Part shown: positions 1 through 8,023 of the stretch, piece by piece | How the letters are laid out: every line of letters starts with the position of its first letter | How positions within the stretch are numbered: the stretch's first letter is position 1 | DNA from: Novosphingobium profundi | Lineage (GTDB): Bacteria; Pseudomonadota; Alphaproteobacteria; Sphingomonadales; Sphingomonadaceae | Direction: 5' to 3' | Length of the DNA: 64,000 nucleotides | Assembly: GCF_020524485.1 (NCBI RefSeq) | Contig: NZ_JAIVLF010000006.1 | Coordinates: 186,001 to 250,000 of the forward strand | Notes under the pieces: generated by a model | What the model was told of the DNA's origin: nothing | What the model saw: the letters and a program-made list of their open reading frames with translations, nothing else | Databases searched by the model: none | Program-made: the position numbers and the translations under genes

Positions 1-1346
1 CCCTGTCCGATGTCAGCTGGTCGCCCGACGGCACGCGCATCGCGGTTCGCGCGGCCGCGACCTCGGGCCTCAACGACCGCTTCTACCATTCCGAACTGCG
101 CGTGCTCGATGTCGCGAGCTGCGCGAGCCTGCGCACCCTGCGCAAGAGCGCCTATAGCGGAGCGAGCTGGTCACCGGACAGCCGCAAGGTCGCCTTCACC
201 GCTCCGGCACAGGGGACCATTGGAATCGACGCCTTCGTCGCCGACGTCGCCTCGGGTAGAGTGCGCAAGGTCGGCGCCGATCTCGACGGCACGATCCGGC
301 AGATCGTATGGTCGGGCGAGGCCGACACGCTCCTTGCTCGCGCCGTCATTCATACCCGCCAGCAGATCGTCCGCATCGACGCCGGGACCGGACGGGCCAG
401 CCCGTACCTGCCCTTTGAGGGACGCATCACGGACTTTTCGGTGGCGGCGGACGGCCAGATTGCCCTCGCGGCGAGTACGCCCGAGCGTCCTGCCGATATC
501 TGGATACACGGGGACGCCAGGCTCACCGCACTTACCGATCTCAACCCCCAGGTCCGCAGGGTTGCGCTCGGCACCGTCGAGGAAGTGCAATGGACCAGCC
601 AGCGTGACGGCCAGACGATCTATGGCGTGCTGGTGCTCCCCCCCGACCACGTTCCAGGCAGCCCGCGCAAGACGGTCGTCCTCGCGCACGGTGGCCCCCA
701 CGAAGCCTGGGCTACGGCCTGGCAGGGCAGCTGGATCGACTGGGCGCAGCTTCTCGCCAGCCACGGCTACGCGGTCCTCCTGCCCAATCCGCGCGGTTCG
801 GCAGGTCAGGGCAACACTTATGCGCGCGGGGTTATCTCAGGATGGGGCACGCGGGACTACCAGGACCTGACCGACGGCGTCGACATGCTGGTGGCGCGCG
901 GCATCGCCGATCCGGCACGTCTGGGCATCGGAGGCTGGAGCTACGGCGGCTTCCTCTCGGCCTGGGCGGTGACCCACGACCGCCGCTTTCGCACCGCAGT
1001 GATCGGCGCGGCGCCCACCGATCCGCTGACGCTCGCGCTCGCCACCGACACGCCCGACTTCGTGACGGCCTATTTCGGCCTTCCGCCCGAAGCGATCGCC
1101 CGGATGGACCGGTCCGCTCCCTTGCGCGCGCTCGACAAGGTCGAGGCGCCGGTGCTCGTCCTCCATGGCGAAGAAGATGCGCGCGTCCCCCTTTCGCAAG
1201 GGCTCGCCTTCTATCGCGGCCTGCGCTTGCTCGGAAAGCCAGCCAGCATGGTCACCTATCCGGGCGAGCCGCACCGGATCGGCGGCCCCGATCATCAACG
1301 CGACATCCAGGAGCGCGTGCTCGCCTGGTTCGATGCGCACCTGTGA
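1..1346 (+). CDS. S9 family prolyl oligopeptidase-type serine peptidase, 5' end outside window
   Basis: The frame is open from base 3, so the gene begins upstream of the window; only its C-terminal part is present. The first visible residues (VSWSPDGTRIAV, then SWSPDSRKVAF) are WD40/TolB-like beta-propeller blades, as in the N-terminal propeller of S9 peptidases. The C-terminal half is an alpha/beta hydrolase domain: oxyanion-type HGGPHEAW, nucleophile elbow GGWSYGGF with the serine codon at 939-941, aspartate in HGEEDARVP (codon 1176-1178) and histidine in GEPHRIGG (codon 1272-1274). The triad is therefore complete. The family cleaves short peptides, often after proline or in dipeptidyl or acyl-aminoacyl mode; the exact specificity cannot be read here. 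An amidase follows after 31 bases on the same strand, so peptide or amide breakdown is a reasonable shared theme. Confidence 0.93.
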   Translation, partial: LSDVSWSPDGTRIAVRAAATSGLNDRFYHSELRVLDVASCASLRTLRKSAYSGASWSPDSRKVAFTAPAQGTIGIDAFVADVASGRVRKVGADLDGTIRQIVWSGEADTLLARAVIHTRQQIVRIDAGTGRASPYLPFEGRITDFSVAADGQIALAASTPERPADIWIHGDARLTALTDLNPQVRRVALGTVEEVQWTSQRDGQTIYGVLVLPPDHVPGSPRKTVVLAHGGPHEAWATAWQGSWIDWAQLLASHGYAVLLPNPRGSAGQGNTYARGVISGWGTRDYQDLTDGVDMLVARGIADPARLGIGGWSYGGFLSAWAVTHDRRFRTAVIGAAPTDPLTLALATDTPDFVTAYFGLPPEAIARMDRSAPLRALDKVEAPVLVLHGEEDARVPLSQGLAFYRGLRLLGKPASMVTYPGEPHRIGGPDHQRDIQERVLAWFDAHL

Positions 1347-1377
1347 CCCTGTACCCCTGTGACAAGGAGACTTCGGC

Positions 1378-2952
1378 ATGACACAAGCAACCACCCCTGT
1401 GGGCCTGCGCCGACGCGACGTGCTGACCCGCTCCGCCGCGCTGGCCCCTGCCCTGGGCTCTGCCCTCACCGCTCCGGCCGTGCTGGCCGCTTCCAGGGAG
1501 AATGCGCCTGTGAATGACATCCTCGACATGAGCGCGGTCTCGCTCGCCAAGGCCTTGCGCCGCAAGGAACTCTCGGCGCGCGAAGTCATGTCCGCGCATC
1601 TCGAACGGGTCGATGCGCTCAACCCCAGATTCAACGCCATCGTCTCGCGGATTGATGGCGATGCCGCGCTGGCCCAGGCCCGCAGGCTGGACGAGGACGC
1701 AGCCAAGGGCCGCTTTCACGGACCTCTCCATGGCTTCCCTCACGCGGTCAAGGACACCGCCTCCACCCGCGGCATCGCCAGCACGCAAGGCTCGCCGATC
1801 CTGAAGGACAACGTTCCCGACGCAGATTCGCTGGTCGTCGCCCGCATGCGCGCGGCCGGAGCGATCTTCGTGGGCAAGAGCAACGTGCCCGAGTTCGCGC
1901 TGGGCTCGCATTCCTACAACCCTGTCTTCGGGATCACGCGCAACGCCTACGATCCGCGCAAATCCGCCGGGGGCAGCACCGGGGGCGGCTCGGTGGCGCT
2001 GGCGCTGCGCATGGTGCCACTGGCCGATGGCAGCGACTTCGGCGGTTCGCTGCGCAACCCGGCCGGATGGAACAATGTGTTCGGCTTCCGCCCTTCCTGG
2101 GGTCGGGTTCCCTCGCTCCCCAACACCGACCTGTTCTGGCAGAACTTCGCAACGTCAGGACCGATGGGCCGCCATGTCGAGGACGTAGCGTTGCTGATGT
2201 CGGTCCAGTCCGGCCCCGATCCACGCGCGCCCTTCGCGCAGGACGACGACCCGGCCCTCTTCGCGCAGCCGCTCGCGCGCGACTGGAAGGGCGCCCGCAT
2301 CGGGTGGCTGGGCGATCTGGGCGGCGCGCTCCCCATGGAAGCGGGCGTGCTGGAGACCTGCGAGAAGGCGCTCGGTGCTTTCGCATCCCTGGGCATGGAA
2401 GTAGGCGAGGCGAGCTTGTCCGAAGACGCCGAGGCAATGTGGCAGACCGCCGTCACGCTGCGCCACTGGTCGGTAGGCGCCGACCTTCAGGGCTTCTACG
2501 ACGATCCCGAAACGCGCCGTCTGATGAAGCCCGAAGCGATCTGGGAAGTCGAAGGCTACAAGCGCCAGACCGCGCCGCAGCTGGTCACTGCAAGCGAAGG
2601 CCGCACCCGCATCGCCAAGGCGTTCCAGAAGGCGTTCACGCGCCACGATTTCCTTGCGCTCCCGACCGCGCAGGTCTTCCCCTTCGATGTCGACCAGCAC
2701 TGGCCCCACGAGATCGCCGGACGCCGTATGGATTCCTACCACCGCTGGATGGAAGTTACCCTGCCTGCCACCATGGCCGCTTTGCCGGTCCTCGCCATTC
2801 CGGCAGGTTTCGGCGGCGCGGGGAATCTTCCCATCGGCATCCAGCTGATCGGCCCGCGCAACGCCGACCTGGCCGTCCTGCAACTGGGTCACGCCTACGA
2901 GCAGGCCAGCGCCTGGATCGCACAGGCCCGCCCGCCCGTGCTGCGCGCCTGA
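1378..2952 (+). CDS. Amidase signature family hydrolase, probably exported
   Basis: 524-residue amidase signature enzyme. The Ser-cisSer-Lys triad is complete and correctly spaced: Lys125 in HAVKDT, cis-Ser200 in AGGSTGGG and nucleophile Ser224 in DFGGSLRNPA. These spacings (75 and 24 residues) equal those of the well-studied family member FAAH. The N-terminus (LRRRDVLTRSAALAPALG, then a hydrophobic stretch ending AVLAAS) looks like a twin-arginine signal, so a periplasmic location is likely. The family hydrolyses amide bonds of aliphatic or aryl amides, peptide amides or Asn/Gln-type substrates; the substrate is not predictable. The start ATG follows an AAGGAG ribosome site. It lies 31 bases after the peptidase gene and 51 bases before the PaiB-like gene, so the three may be co-transcribed. 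Confidence 0.93.
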   Translation: MTQATTPVGLRRRDVLTRSAALAPALGSALTAPAVLAASRENAPVNDILDMSAVSLAKALRRKELSAREVMSAHLERVDALNPRFNAIVSRIDGDAALAQARRLDEDAAKGRFHGPLHGFPHAVKDTASTRGIASTQGSPILKDNVPDADSLVVARMRAAGAIFVGKSNVPEFALGSHSYNPVFGITRNAYDPRKSAGGSTGGGSVALALRMVPLADGSDFGGSLRNPAGWNNVFGFRPSWGRVPSLPNTDLFWQNFATSGPMGRHVEDVALLMSVQSGPDPRAPFAQDDDPALFAQPLARDWKGARIGWLGDLGGALPMEAGVLETCEKALGAFASLGMEVGEASLSEDAEAMWQTAVTLRHWSVGADLQGFYDDPETRRLMKPEAIWEVEGYKRQTAPQLVTASEGRTRIAKAFQKAFTRHDFLALPTAQVFPFDVDQHWPHEIAGRRMDSYHRWMEVTLPATMAALPVLAIPAGFGGAGNLPIGIQLIGPRNADLAVLQLGHAYEQASAWIAQARPPVLRA

Positions 2953-3003
2953 TCTTCCCATGCAGGACGCGCCCGCACGCCCCTTCCTGATAAGGCTTTC
3001 CAC

Positions 3004-3630
3004 ATGACCTTTCCGACAGGCGCCCCGGGCGACCTTGCCGACCTCATCCGCTCCCACCCGCTGGCCTGGCTCGTCACCTCGGGCGCAGAGGGTTTCGATG
3101 CATCTGCACTTCCCCTCGTCGCCGAGACCGGCCCGGACGGAGAGGTCGTTGCGCTTATCGGCCATTGCGCGCGCACGAACCCGCAGGTCGCGGCCCTGCG
3201 CCAGGAGCCCCGCGCCTGGGCGCTGTTCATGGGAGCGCAGGGCTATGTCTCGCCCGGCCATGTTTCCAAGGCCCACTGGGTTCCGACCTGGAACTACGCC
3301 GTCGCCGTGCTCACGCTCGAGGTCGAACTGCGCGAGGTGGGCACCGAGGAGGCCGTGCGCCTGCTGGTCGACGAGGCCGAGGCGGACCGGCCCGTGCCCT
3401 GGCGCATGGAGGATGCGGGATCGCGCGCGCCGCAGATGCTGTCACGGATCATCGGCTTTCGCGCCGCGATCACCGACAGGGACCTGCGCTTCAAGCTGGG
3501 ACAGGACGAGGACCTGCCCACCTTGCGCGAAATCCTCGCCGGGCTGGAGGGTACGAAGCTTGCCGCCGCGATGCACCGCGCCAACGCGGGTCGCCTCGCG
3601 CCTGCGGCGCAGGATGTGCCCCGGCTGTGA
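3004..3630 (+). CDS. PaiB-family FMN-binding protein
   Basis: 208 residues. The N-terminal half is a split-barrel flavin-binding fold of the PaiB type: LAWLVTSGAEGFDASALPL near residues 17-35, then AQGYVSPGHVSK and the diagnostic VPTWNYAVAVL around residues 79-102. The later MLSRIIGFRAAITDRDLRFKLGQ segment is also typical of the family. PaiB was named as a negative regulator of sporulation and protease genes in Bacillus, and many bacterial members are annotated as FMN-binding negative transcriptional regulators. No DNA-binding helix-turn-helix is visible, so an enzymatic or flavin-sensing role is equally possible. It follows the peptidase and amidase genes closely, consistent with a link to peptide catabolism. 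The call is secure at the family level and not at the level of function. Confidence 0.85.
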   Translation: MTFPTGAPGDLADLIRSHPLAWLVTSGAEGFDASALPLVAETGPDGEVVALIGHCARTNPQVAALRQEPRAWALFMGAQGYVSPGHVSKAHWVPTWNYAVAVLTLEVELREVGTEEAVRLLVDEAEADRPVPWRMEDAGSRAPQMLSRIIGFRAAITDRDLRFKLGQDEDLPTLREILAGLEGTKLAAAMHRANAGRLAPAAQDVPRL

Positions 3631-3775
3631 GCGGGCATCGGTTCGACGGCGCGGCGCACCACCGGCTACTGCGCCGTCGCCATCGGCATCGCCGCCGCCT
3701 TCGGCCTGACGCGAGCACGCTAGATGCGGCGGCTTGCGCGCTCGTAGCCGACGCGCCGCCTCTTGATCCACCAGT

Positions 3776-3790
3776 TGCAACTCGCTCGCA
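3776..3790 (+). promoter_or_regulatory. Fur/iron-type operator box upstream of PepSY gene
   Basis: TGCAACTCGCTCGCA is an imperfect inverted repeat (TGCAA, 5-base spacer, TCGCA). It ends 19 bases before the GTG start of the PepSY gene. An almost identical box (TGCAACTTATTCGCA) lies upstream of the TonB receptor at 5215. The pattern TGCRA-N5-TYGCA resembles alphaproteobacterial Fur-type operators. Binding is inferred, not shown. Confidence 0.55.
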
Positions 3791-3809
3791 GAAGCACTAG
3801 GCCGCGGGC

Positions 3810-5006
3810 GTGAAAAACAGCACCCTTCGCGCCTGGGACGTGGTCCATACCTGGAGCAGCCTTGTCTGCACGGCATTCCTGCTGATGCTGTGCCTGACCG
3901 GCCTGCCGCTGATCTTCCACGACGAGATCGACGTGCTGAGCGAAGGCACGCCCGACGTGGGAATGCCCGGTGTCGCATCGTCTGGCGAAGCCAGCGGGCT
4001 TCTGCCGCTCGACCGGATGCTGCAGGTCGCCCTTGCCAGCCGCCCCGGCGAAGTGCCCACGTTCATGGCCTTCGACAACACCCAGCCGCTGATGACCGTC
4101 ACCACCGCGCCGCGGCCCGATTCCCCAGGCGCGGACATGACCGTGATGGTGCTCGACCGATCCACCGGAAAGCTGGTCTCCGCGCTGGACGAAAGCGGGA
4201 TCATGCATTTCCTGCTGCAACTCCACACCGACATGTTCCTGGGGCTAGGGGGCATGCTGTTCCTGGGCGCCATGGGCCTGCTGTTCGCGGTCGCGGTTGT
4301 CTCAGGCCTGGTGCTCTACGCCCCGTTCATGCGCAAACTCGCTTTCGGCAGCCTGCGCACCTCGCGCAGCCGGCGCGTCAAATGGCTGGACTATCACAAC
4401 CTGCTGGGGATCGTCGCCCTGGCCTGGACCCTCGTCGTGGGGTTGACCGGCGTGGTGAATACCCTCGCTGATCCGATCAATGCCTCGTGGAAGGCAACCG
4501 AGCTTGCCCGCATGATCTCGACCTATTCAGGCCAGGCCGCGCTCGCGCCTGCCGACTACGGGTCGCTCGACGAAGCGATGGCGAATGCGCGCAAGGCCCT
4601 CCCCGGCCGCAACCCGCAGTTCATCGGATTCCCGGGCGGCAACTACAGTTCGGGGCACCACTACGGCATCTTCTTCCAGGGCGACACCCCGCTGACCGAA
4701 CATCTCCTGACCGTCGCCCTGATCGATGCGCGAACCGGCGCGCTGACCGCCAGCGCGCCAATGCCCTGGTACGCCAAGGCGCTCGCCCTCTCGCAGCCGC
4801 TCCATTTTGGCGACTACGGCGGGCTGCCGCTCAAGATCATCTGGGCAATCCTCGACATCTTCACCCTCGTGATCCTGGGCAGCGGCCTCTATCTCTGGCT
4901 CGCCCGGCGCCGGTCGCGCCGATCCGGCGAGGATGTACGCAGCGCTCTGCCCCTGACCCGCGAGGCCCTGACCCGCGAGGCCCTGACCCGCGAGGCGGCG
5001 CGATGA
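3810..5006 (+). CDS. PepSY-associated transmembrane protein, iron-regulated type
   Basis: 398 residues with a GTG start. Four membrane segments are visible: about residues 13-34 (LVCTAFLLMLCLTGLPLIF), two around 140-170, 195-215, and one near 350-372 (IIWAILDIFTLVILGSGLYLWLA), with periplasmic PepSY-like regions between them. This is the layout of PepSY membrane proteins that sit beside siderophore receptors and are thought to assist ferric-siderophore reduction or release at the inner membrane. It is followed by an overlapping 60-aa gene and a TonB receptor, and a Fur-like box precedes it. Odd: the cytoplasmic C-terminus ends in three exact LTREA repeats encoded by a perfect 15-base tandem repeat. 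The precise biochemical role of this family is still inferred. Confidence 0.88.
   Translation: MKNSTLRAWDVVHTWSSLVCTAFLLMLCLTGLPLIFHDEIDVLSEGTPDVGMPGVASSGEASGLLPLDRMLQVALASRPGEVPTFMAFDNTQPLMTVTTAPRPDSPGADMTVMVLDRSTGKLVSALDESGIMHFLLQLHTDMFLGLGGMLFLGAMGLLFAVAVVSGLVLYAPFMRKLAFGSLRTSRSRRVKWLDYHNLLGIVALAWTLVVGLTGVVNTLADPINASWKATELARMISTYSGQAALAPADYGSLDEAMANARKALPGRNPQFIGFPGGNYSSGHHYGIFFQGDTPLTEHLLTVALIDARTGALTASAPMPWYAKALALSQPLHFGDYGGLPLKIIWAILDIFTLVILGSGLYLWLARRRSRRSGEDVRSALPLTREALTREALTREAAR
4951..4995 (+). repeat. 15-base tandem repeat, three exact copies
   Basis: CCCTGACCCGCGAGG occurs three times head to tail inside the 3' end of the PepSY gene and encodes LTREA-LTREA-LTREA. Because the unit is a multiple of three, changes in copy number would keep the frame and only alter the length of the cytoplasmic tail. 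Confidence 0.9.
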
Positions 5007-5185
5007 AGCGCGCGCGTCAGCCGCTGCGACAGGTCTTCGCCGCCCCGGCCTGCATCGCCGTGGCCAGCCTTGCCGGCCTGCTTTGCGCGCTCACCGGCGA
5101 TGGCCTGCGCGATGCGCTGTCGTGGGCGGCGCTCGGTCTGCCAGTGGCGACTCTCCCCTGGGCCTGGGCCCGGCGCCGCAGCTGA
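5003..5185 (+). CDS. Small inner-membrane protein of the iron-uptake module (60 aa)
   Basis: The ATG overlaps the stop codon of the PepSY gene as ATGA, a translational-coupling arrangement. The 60-residue product starts MKRARQPLRQVFAAPACIAV and has two short hydrophobic segments (about residues 13-30 and 38-54), ending in a basic AWARRRS tail, so a two-pass inner-membrane hairpin with both ends in the cytoplasm is likely. Small two-helix proteins in this position are common beside PepSY proteins and TonB receptors, and this one probably belongs to the same siderophore-handling unit. No catalytic motif is visible. The gene is short and would be missed by length cut-offs; support comes from the coupling and the hydrophobic pattern. 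Confidence 0.7.
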   Translation: MKRARQPLRQVFAAPACIAVASLAGLLCALTGDGLRDALSWAALGLPVATLPWAWARRRS

Positions 5186-5214
5186 TCACGCGCTGGCAAA
5201 TTCACGATTGATTC

Positions 5215-5229
5215 TGCAACTTATTCGCA
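5215..5229 (+). promoter_or_regulatory. Fur/iron-type operator box upstream of TonB receptor
   Basis: TGCAACTTATTCGCA, an inverted repeat with half-sites TGCAA and TCGCA separated by 5 bases, 45 bases before the ATG of the receptor. It matches the box at 3776 in 12 of 15 positions. The local sequence is AT-richer than its surroundings, as expected of a promoter. Confidence 0.6.
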
Positions 5230-5274
5230 TTAGCCGGCCAGCAACGATAGCCAACATTCCCCAAGGGAGCCGAA

Positions 5275-7482
5275 ATGAGCCTTTCCACCCGCGTTGCCGT
5301 CCTCGCCACGGTATCGGCGCTGACCCTCGTGTCCGCAGCCCCGGCCTGGTCCCAGACCGACACGGCGTCCGATACGGCGTCCGACACCGCGTCCGGCGAC
5401 GATGACATCATCGTCACGGCCCAGCGCAGCAACCGCACAGAAGTGATCCGCGGCGGTTCGCTCGGCGTGCTGGGTGAGAAGGACGCGCTGGACGTGCCCT
5501 TCAGCATCAAGAGCTACGGCGAGACGCTCATCCTCAACCAGCAGCCCAACACGCTGGGCCAACTGCTCGAGAACGATCCCTCGGTGCGCACCACCTATGG
5601 CTTCGGCAACGCCTCGGAGCAGTTCGTGATACGCGGCTTCACGCTCTATGGCGACGATGTCGGGCTGAACGGCCTCTATGGCATCACCCCGCGCCAGCTG
5701 GTCGCGCCCGAACTCTATTCGCAGGTGCAGGTGCTCAACGGTGCCAGCGCCTTCGTCAACGGCGCAGCGCCGGGGGGATCGGGCCTGGGCGGCAGCGTCA
5801 ACCTCGTTACCAAGACGGCAGGCAATACCCCCCTCACCCGGGCGACGGCCAACTACACCTCCAGCGGCCACTTCGGCGGCAGCTTCGATGTCGCGCGCCG
5901 CTTTGGCGACGGCGCATGGGGCCTCAGGATCAACGGTGCCGTGCGCTCGGGCGATGTCGCCATCAACGATGAGAACCGGCGCGCCTACGTGATCGGCGCG
6001 AGCCTCGATTACCGGGGCGAGCGCGCCCGCCTGTTCCTCGACCTTGCCTACCAGCGCTACGAGGTCCGCGGCCAGCGCCCGACCGTCTCGCTGGGAGCAG
6101 GCGTCACCGATATCCCGCGTGTTCCGGGCGCATCGCACAATTATGGCCAGCAGTTCACCTATTCCAAGCTGCGTGACATCTTCGGCACGCTGCGCGCGGA
6201 ATACGACCTTTCCGACAAGGCCATGCTCTACGCCTCGTTCGGCGCGCGCGATGGTTCGGAAGAAGGTGTCTACAGCGGCCTCACGGTCACCGACGCGGTG
6301 ACGGGCGCGGCCAACGGCAGCGCCTCCTACATCCCCTATACCTCCAACAACGAAGCCGCGACCGGAGGGCTTCGCGTAAAGCTGGACGCCGCGGGGGTCA
6401 CCAACGAGTTCAACGTCGGTGCCTCGTACATCTGGCAGGTGGCGCGCACGGCGTACGATTTCGTCTATGGCGGTTCGGACTTTTCCGCGCCCATCGCCAC
6501 CAATCTCTATGATACGCCGCAGGTCGCGCGGCCCGATGGCTACCACTTTGCGGGCGGTGATCTCGACGATCCCTTCCCGATCACCCGCAACCGGCTGGGC
6601 AGCGTCTTCGTCTCGGACACCATGGGCCTGTGGCAGGACCGCCTCCTGATCACCGCCGGAATGCGTCTCCAGTCGATCACCACGAAGAGCTACGCCTACG
6701 CCGACGGCGCGCTCAGCACCACCTACGATGAAAGCGCGGTCACGCCTGTCGTCGGCGTCGTCTTCAAGCCTGTCGAGGGTCTCTCGTTCTTCGCCAACCG
6801 CGCCGAAGGCCTGGTCCAGGGCGACCGGGCGAGCATGGACACCAACCTCACCAATCCCGGCGAGGTCTTCGCCCCATTCAAGACCAAGCAGTACGAGGCG
6901 GGCGCCAAGCTGCGCCTGGGCGTCTTCAACCTCTCGCTCGCCGCTTTCCAGATCGACCGTCCAAGCGGCTTCAGCATCTCGACGCCGACCCCGACCAACG
7001 CGAACGCCATCACCTACGGGATCTACGGCGAACAGCGCAATCGCGGTATCGAGTTCAGCATGGACGGCGAGATCACCCGGGGCCTCAGGGTTATCGCGGG
7101 CACGACCTATACCGATGCCAAACTGCGCCGGACGTCGGGCGCGGTGAACGAGGGCAATGGCGCGATCGGGGTTCCGGAATGGATGGCCAACGCCAACGTC
7201 GAATGGGACCTGCCCTTCGGTGCCACCCTGACCGGGCGCGTTGTCTACACCGGCAAGCAGTGGGTGAACGCAGCGAACACCCTCGAACTTGATGACTGGA
7301 CCCGCGTGGATCTTGGCGCGCGCTACGTTCTCGATGCCGGCGACAAGCCGCTCACCTTGCGCTTCACGGTCGATAACGTGGCGAACACCCGTTACTGGTC
7401 CTCGGCATTCGGAGCCTCAAGCGCGGCCCTCCTGCAAGGCGCTCCGCGCACCTTCAAGGCTTCGGCCTCGATCGACTTCTAG
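5275..7482 (+). CDS. TonB-dependent outer-membrane receptor, siderophore type
   Basis: 735 residues, preceded by AAGGGAG. A signal peptide (about residues 1-24, ending SAAPAWSQ) is followed by a low-complexity linker with three DTAS repeats, a TonB box (DDDIIVTAQRS near residue 42) and a plug domain (PNTLGQLLENDPSVRTTYG, FVIRGFTLYGDDVGLNGL, GGSVNLVTKTAG). The remainder is a 22-strand barrel, ending in phenylalanine (FKASASIDF) as usual for outer-membrane proteins. No N-terminal signalling (STN) domain is present, so it is a plain transporter. The adjoining PepSY genes and the Fur-like box argue for a ferric siderophore as substrate; which one is unknown. A strong hairpin follows the stop codon. 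Confidence 0.93.
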   Translation: MSLSTRVAVLATVSALTLVSAAPAWSQTDTASDTASDTASGDDDIIVTAQRSNRTEVIRGGSLGVLGEKDALDVPFSIKSYGETLILNQQPNTLGQLLENDPSVRTTYGFGNASEQFVIRGFTLYGDDVGLNGLYGITPRQLVAPELYSQVQVLNGASAFVNGAAPGGSGLGGSVNLVTKTAGNTPLTRATANYTSSGHFGGSFDVARRFGDGAWGLRINGAVRSGDVAINDENRRAYVIGASLDYRGERARLFLDLAYQRYEVRGQRPTVSLGAGVTDIPRVPGASHNYGQQFTYSKLRDIFGTLRAEYDLSDKAMLYASFGARDGSEEGVYSGLTVTDAVTGAANGSASYIPYTSNNEAATGGLRVKLDAAGVTNEFNVGASYIWQVARTAYDFVYGGSDFSAPIATNLYDTPQVARPDGYHFAGGDLDDPFPITRNRLGSVFVSDTMGLWQDRLLITAGMRLQSITTKSYAYADGALSTTYDESAVTPVVGVVFKPVEGLSFFANRAEGLVQGDRASMDTNLTNPGEVFAPFKTKQYEAGAKLRLGVFNLSLAAFQIDRPSGFSISTPTPTNANAITYGIYGEQRNRGIEFSMDGEITRGLRVIAGTTYTDAKLRRTSGAVNEGNGAIGVPEWMANANVEWDLPFGATLTGRVVYTGKQWVNAANTLELDDWTRVDLGARYVLDAGDKPLTLRFTVDNVANTRYWSSAFGASSAALLQGAPRTFKASASIDF

Positions 7483-7499
7483 GCCGACTTCAGCACATG

Positions 7500-7528
7500 T
7501 TCCAGGGGGGGCCAAGCCCGCCCTGGAA
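7500..7528 (+). terminator. Hairpin after TonB receptor gene
   Basis: TTCCAGGG (7500-7507) pairs with CCCTGGAA (7521-7528), and an inner GGGC/GCCC stem closes on a CAA loop with one G-G mismatch. It starts 17 bases after the stop codon. There is no U-tract, so it may be a weak terminator or an mRNA 3'-protecting structure. Confidence 0.5.
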
Positions 7529-8023
7529 TGGCAGATGCGTTGCGATGGTAGAGGCCGCGAGAAGCCCCGCCCCCCTATTTTCGGACAAGGCCTGCACATG
7601 GCGAAGGCGGGGGCAGGGATGACGACGCAGGGATTGCATGCTGCCATGGCATTTTTGCAGGCATTCGTGTCGCGACTGCCATCGGGATCGAAGCGCACGA
7701 TGCCCTGATCCCGCGATATCTGCTGTGACAGTTTGGAGAAGCTTGGCGGGCAGGCCAGTTTGAGGCGCATCGCGGATGCGAAGGGCCGTTGCAGCCCTCT
7801 GGGTTTCTTCGCTCGAACCGCATCTTTTGGCGCGTAGCTGCTTCGCGAATACCCCCTGCATTCGCGGCATCGTACTTCAGCGGTTTTCCTATGTGTATCC
7901 TCCCAGGCCCACCTTCGCGCATCCATGCCTTGAGGGCGCCGCCACATCATCAACGCGCAATCTCGATGTCCCGAAGCTGTCAAAAAGAACACCTAAGCGC
8001 CGCCCAGCAAACAGGAGTGCGCC
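7529..8023. other. Gene-poor stretch before the ECF sigma gene
   Basis: About 495 bases without a gene I can support. Short open frames exist on both strands but show no recognisable motif and lie in sequence less codon-like than the neighbours. A 7-base perfect inverted repeat at 7844-7866 is the only clear structure. The stretch is probably the control region for the following sigma/anti-sigma/receptor set. Confidence 0.5.
7844..7866. promoter_or_regulatory. Inverted repeat upstream of ECF sigma gene
   Basis: CGCGAAT (7844-7850) and ATTCGCG (7860-7866) are perfect inverted copies 9 bases apart, about 160 bases before the sigma-factor start. This could be an operator for a dimeric regulator or a small hairpin. 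There is no independent evidence for either. Confidence 0.3.

Noticed and set aside
7575..7992. Minus-strand open frames in the gap before the sigma-factor gene
   Set aside because: Proline/arginine-rich sequence without conserved-looking segments. One stretch (near 7600-7630) resembles common intergenic repeat sequence more than protein.
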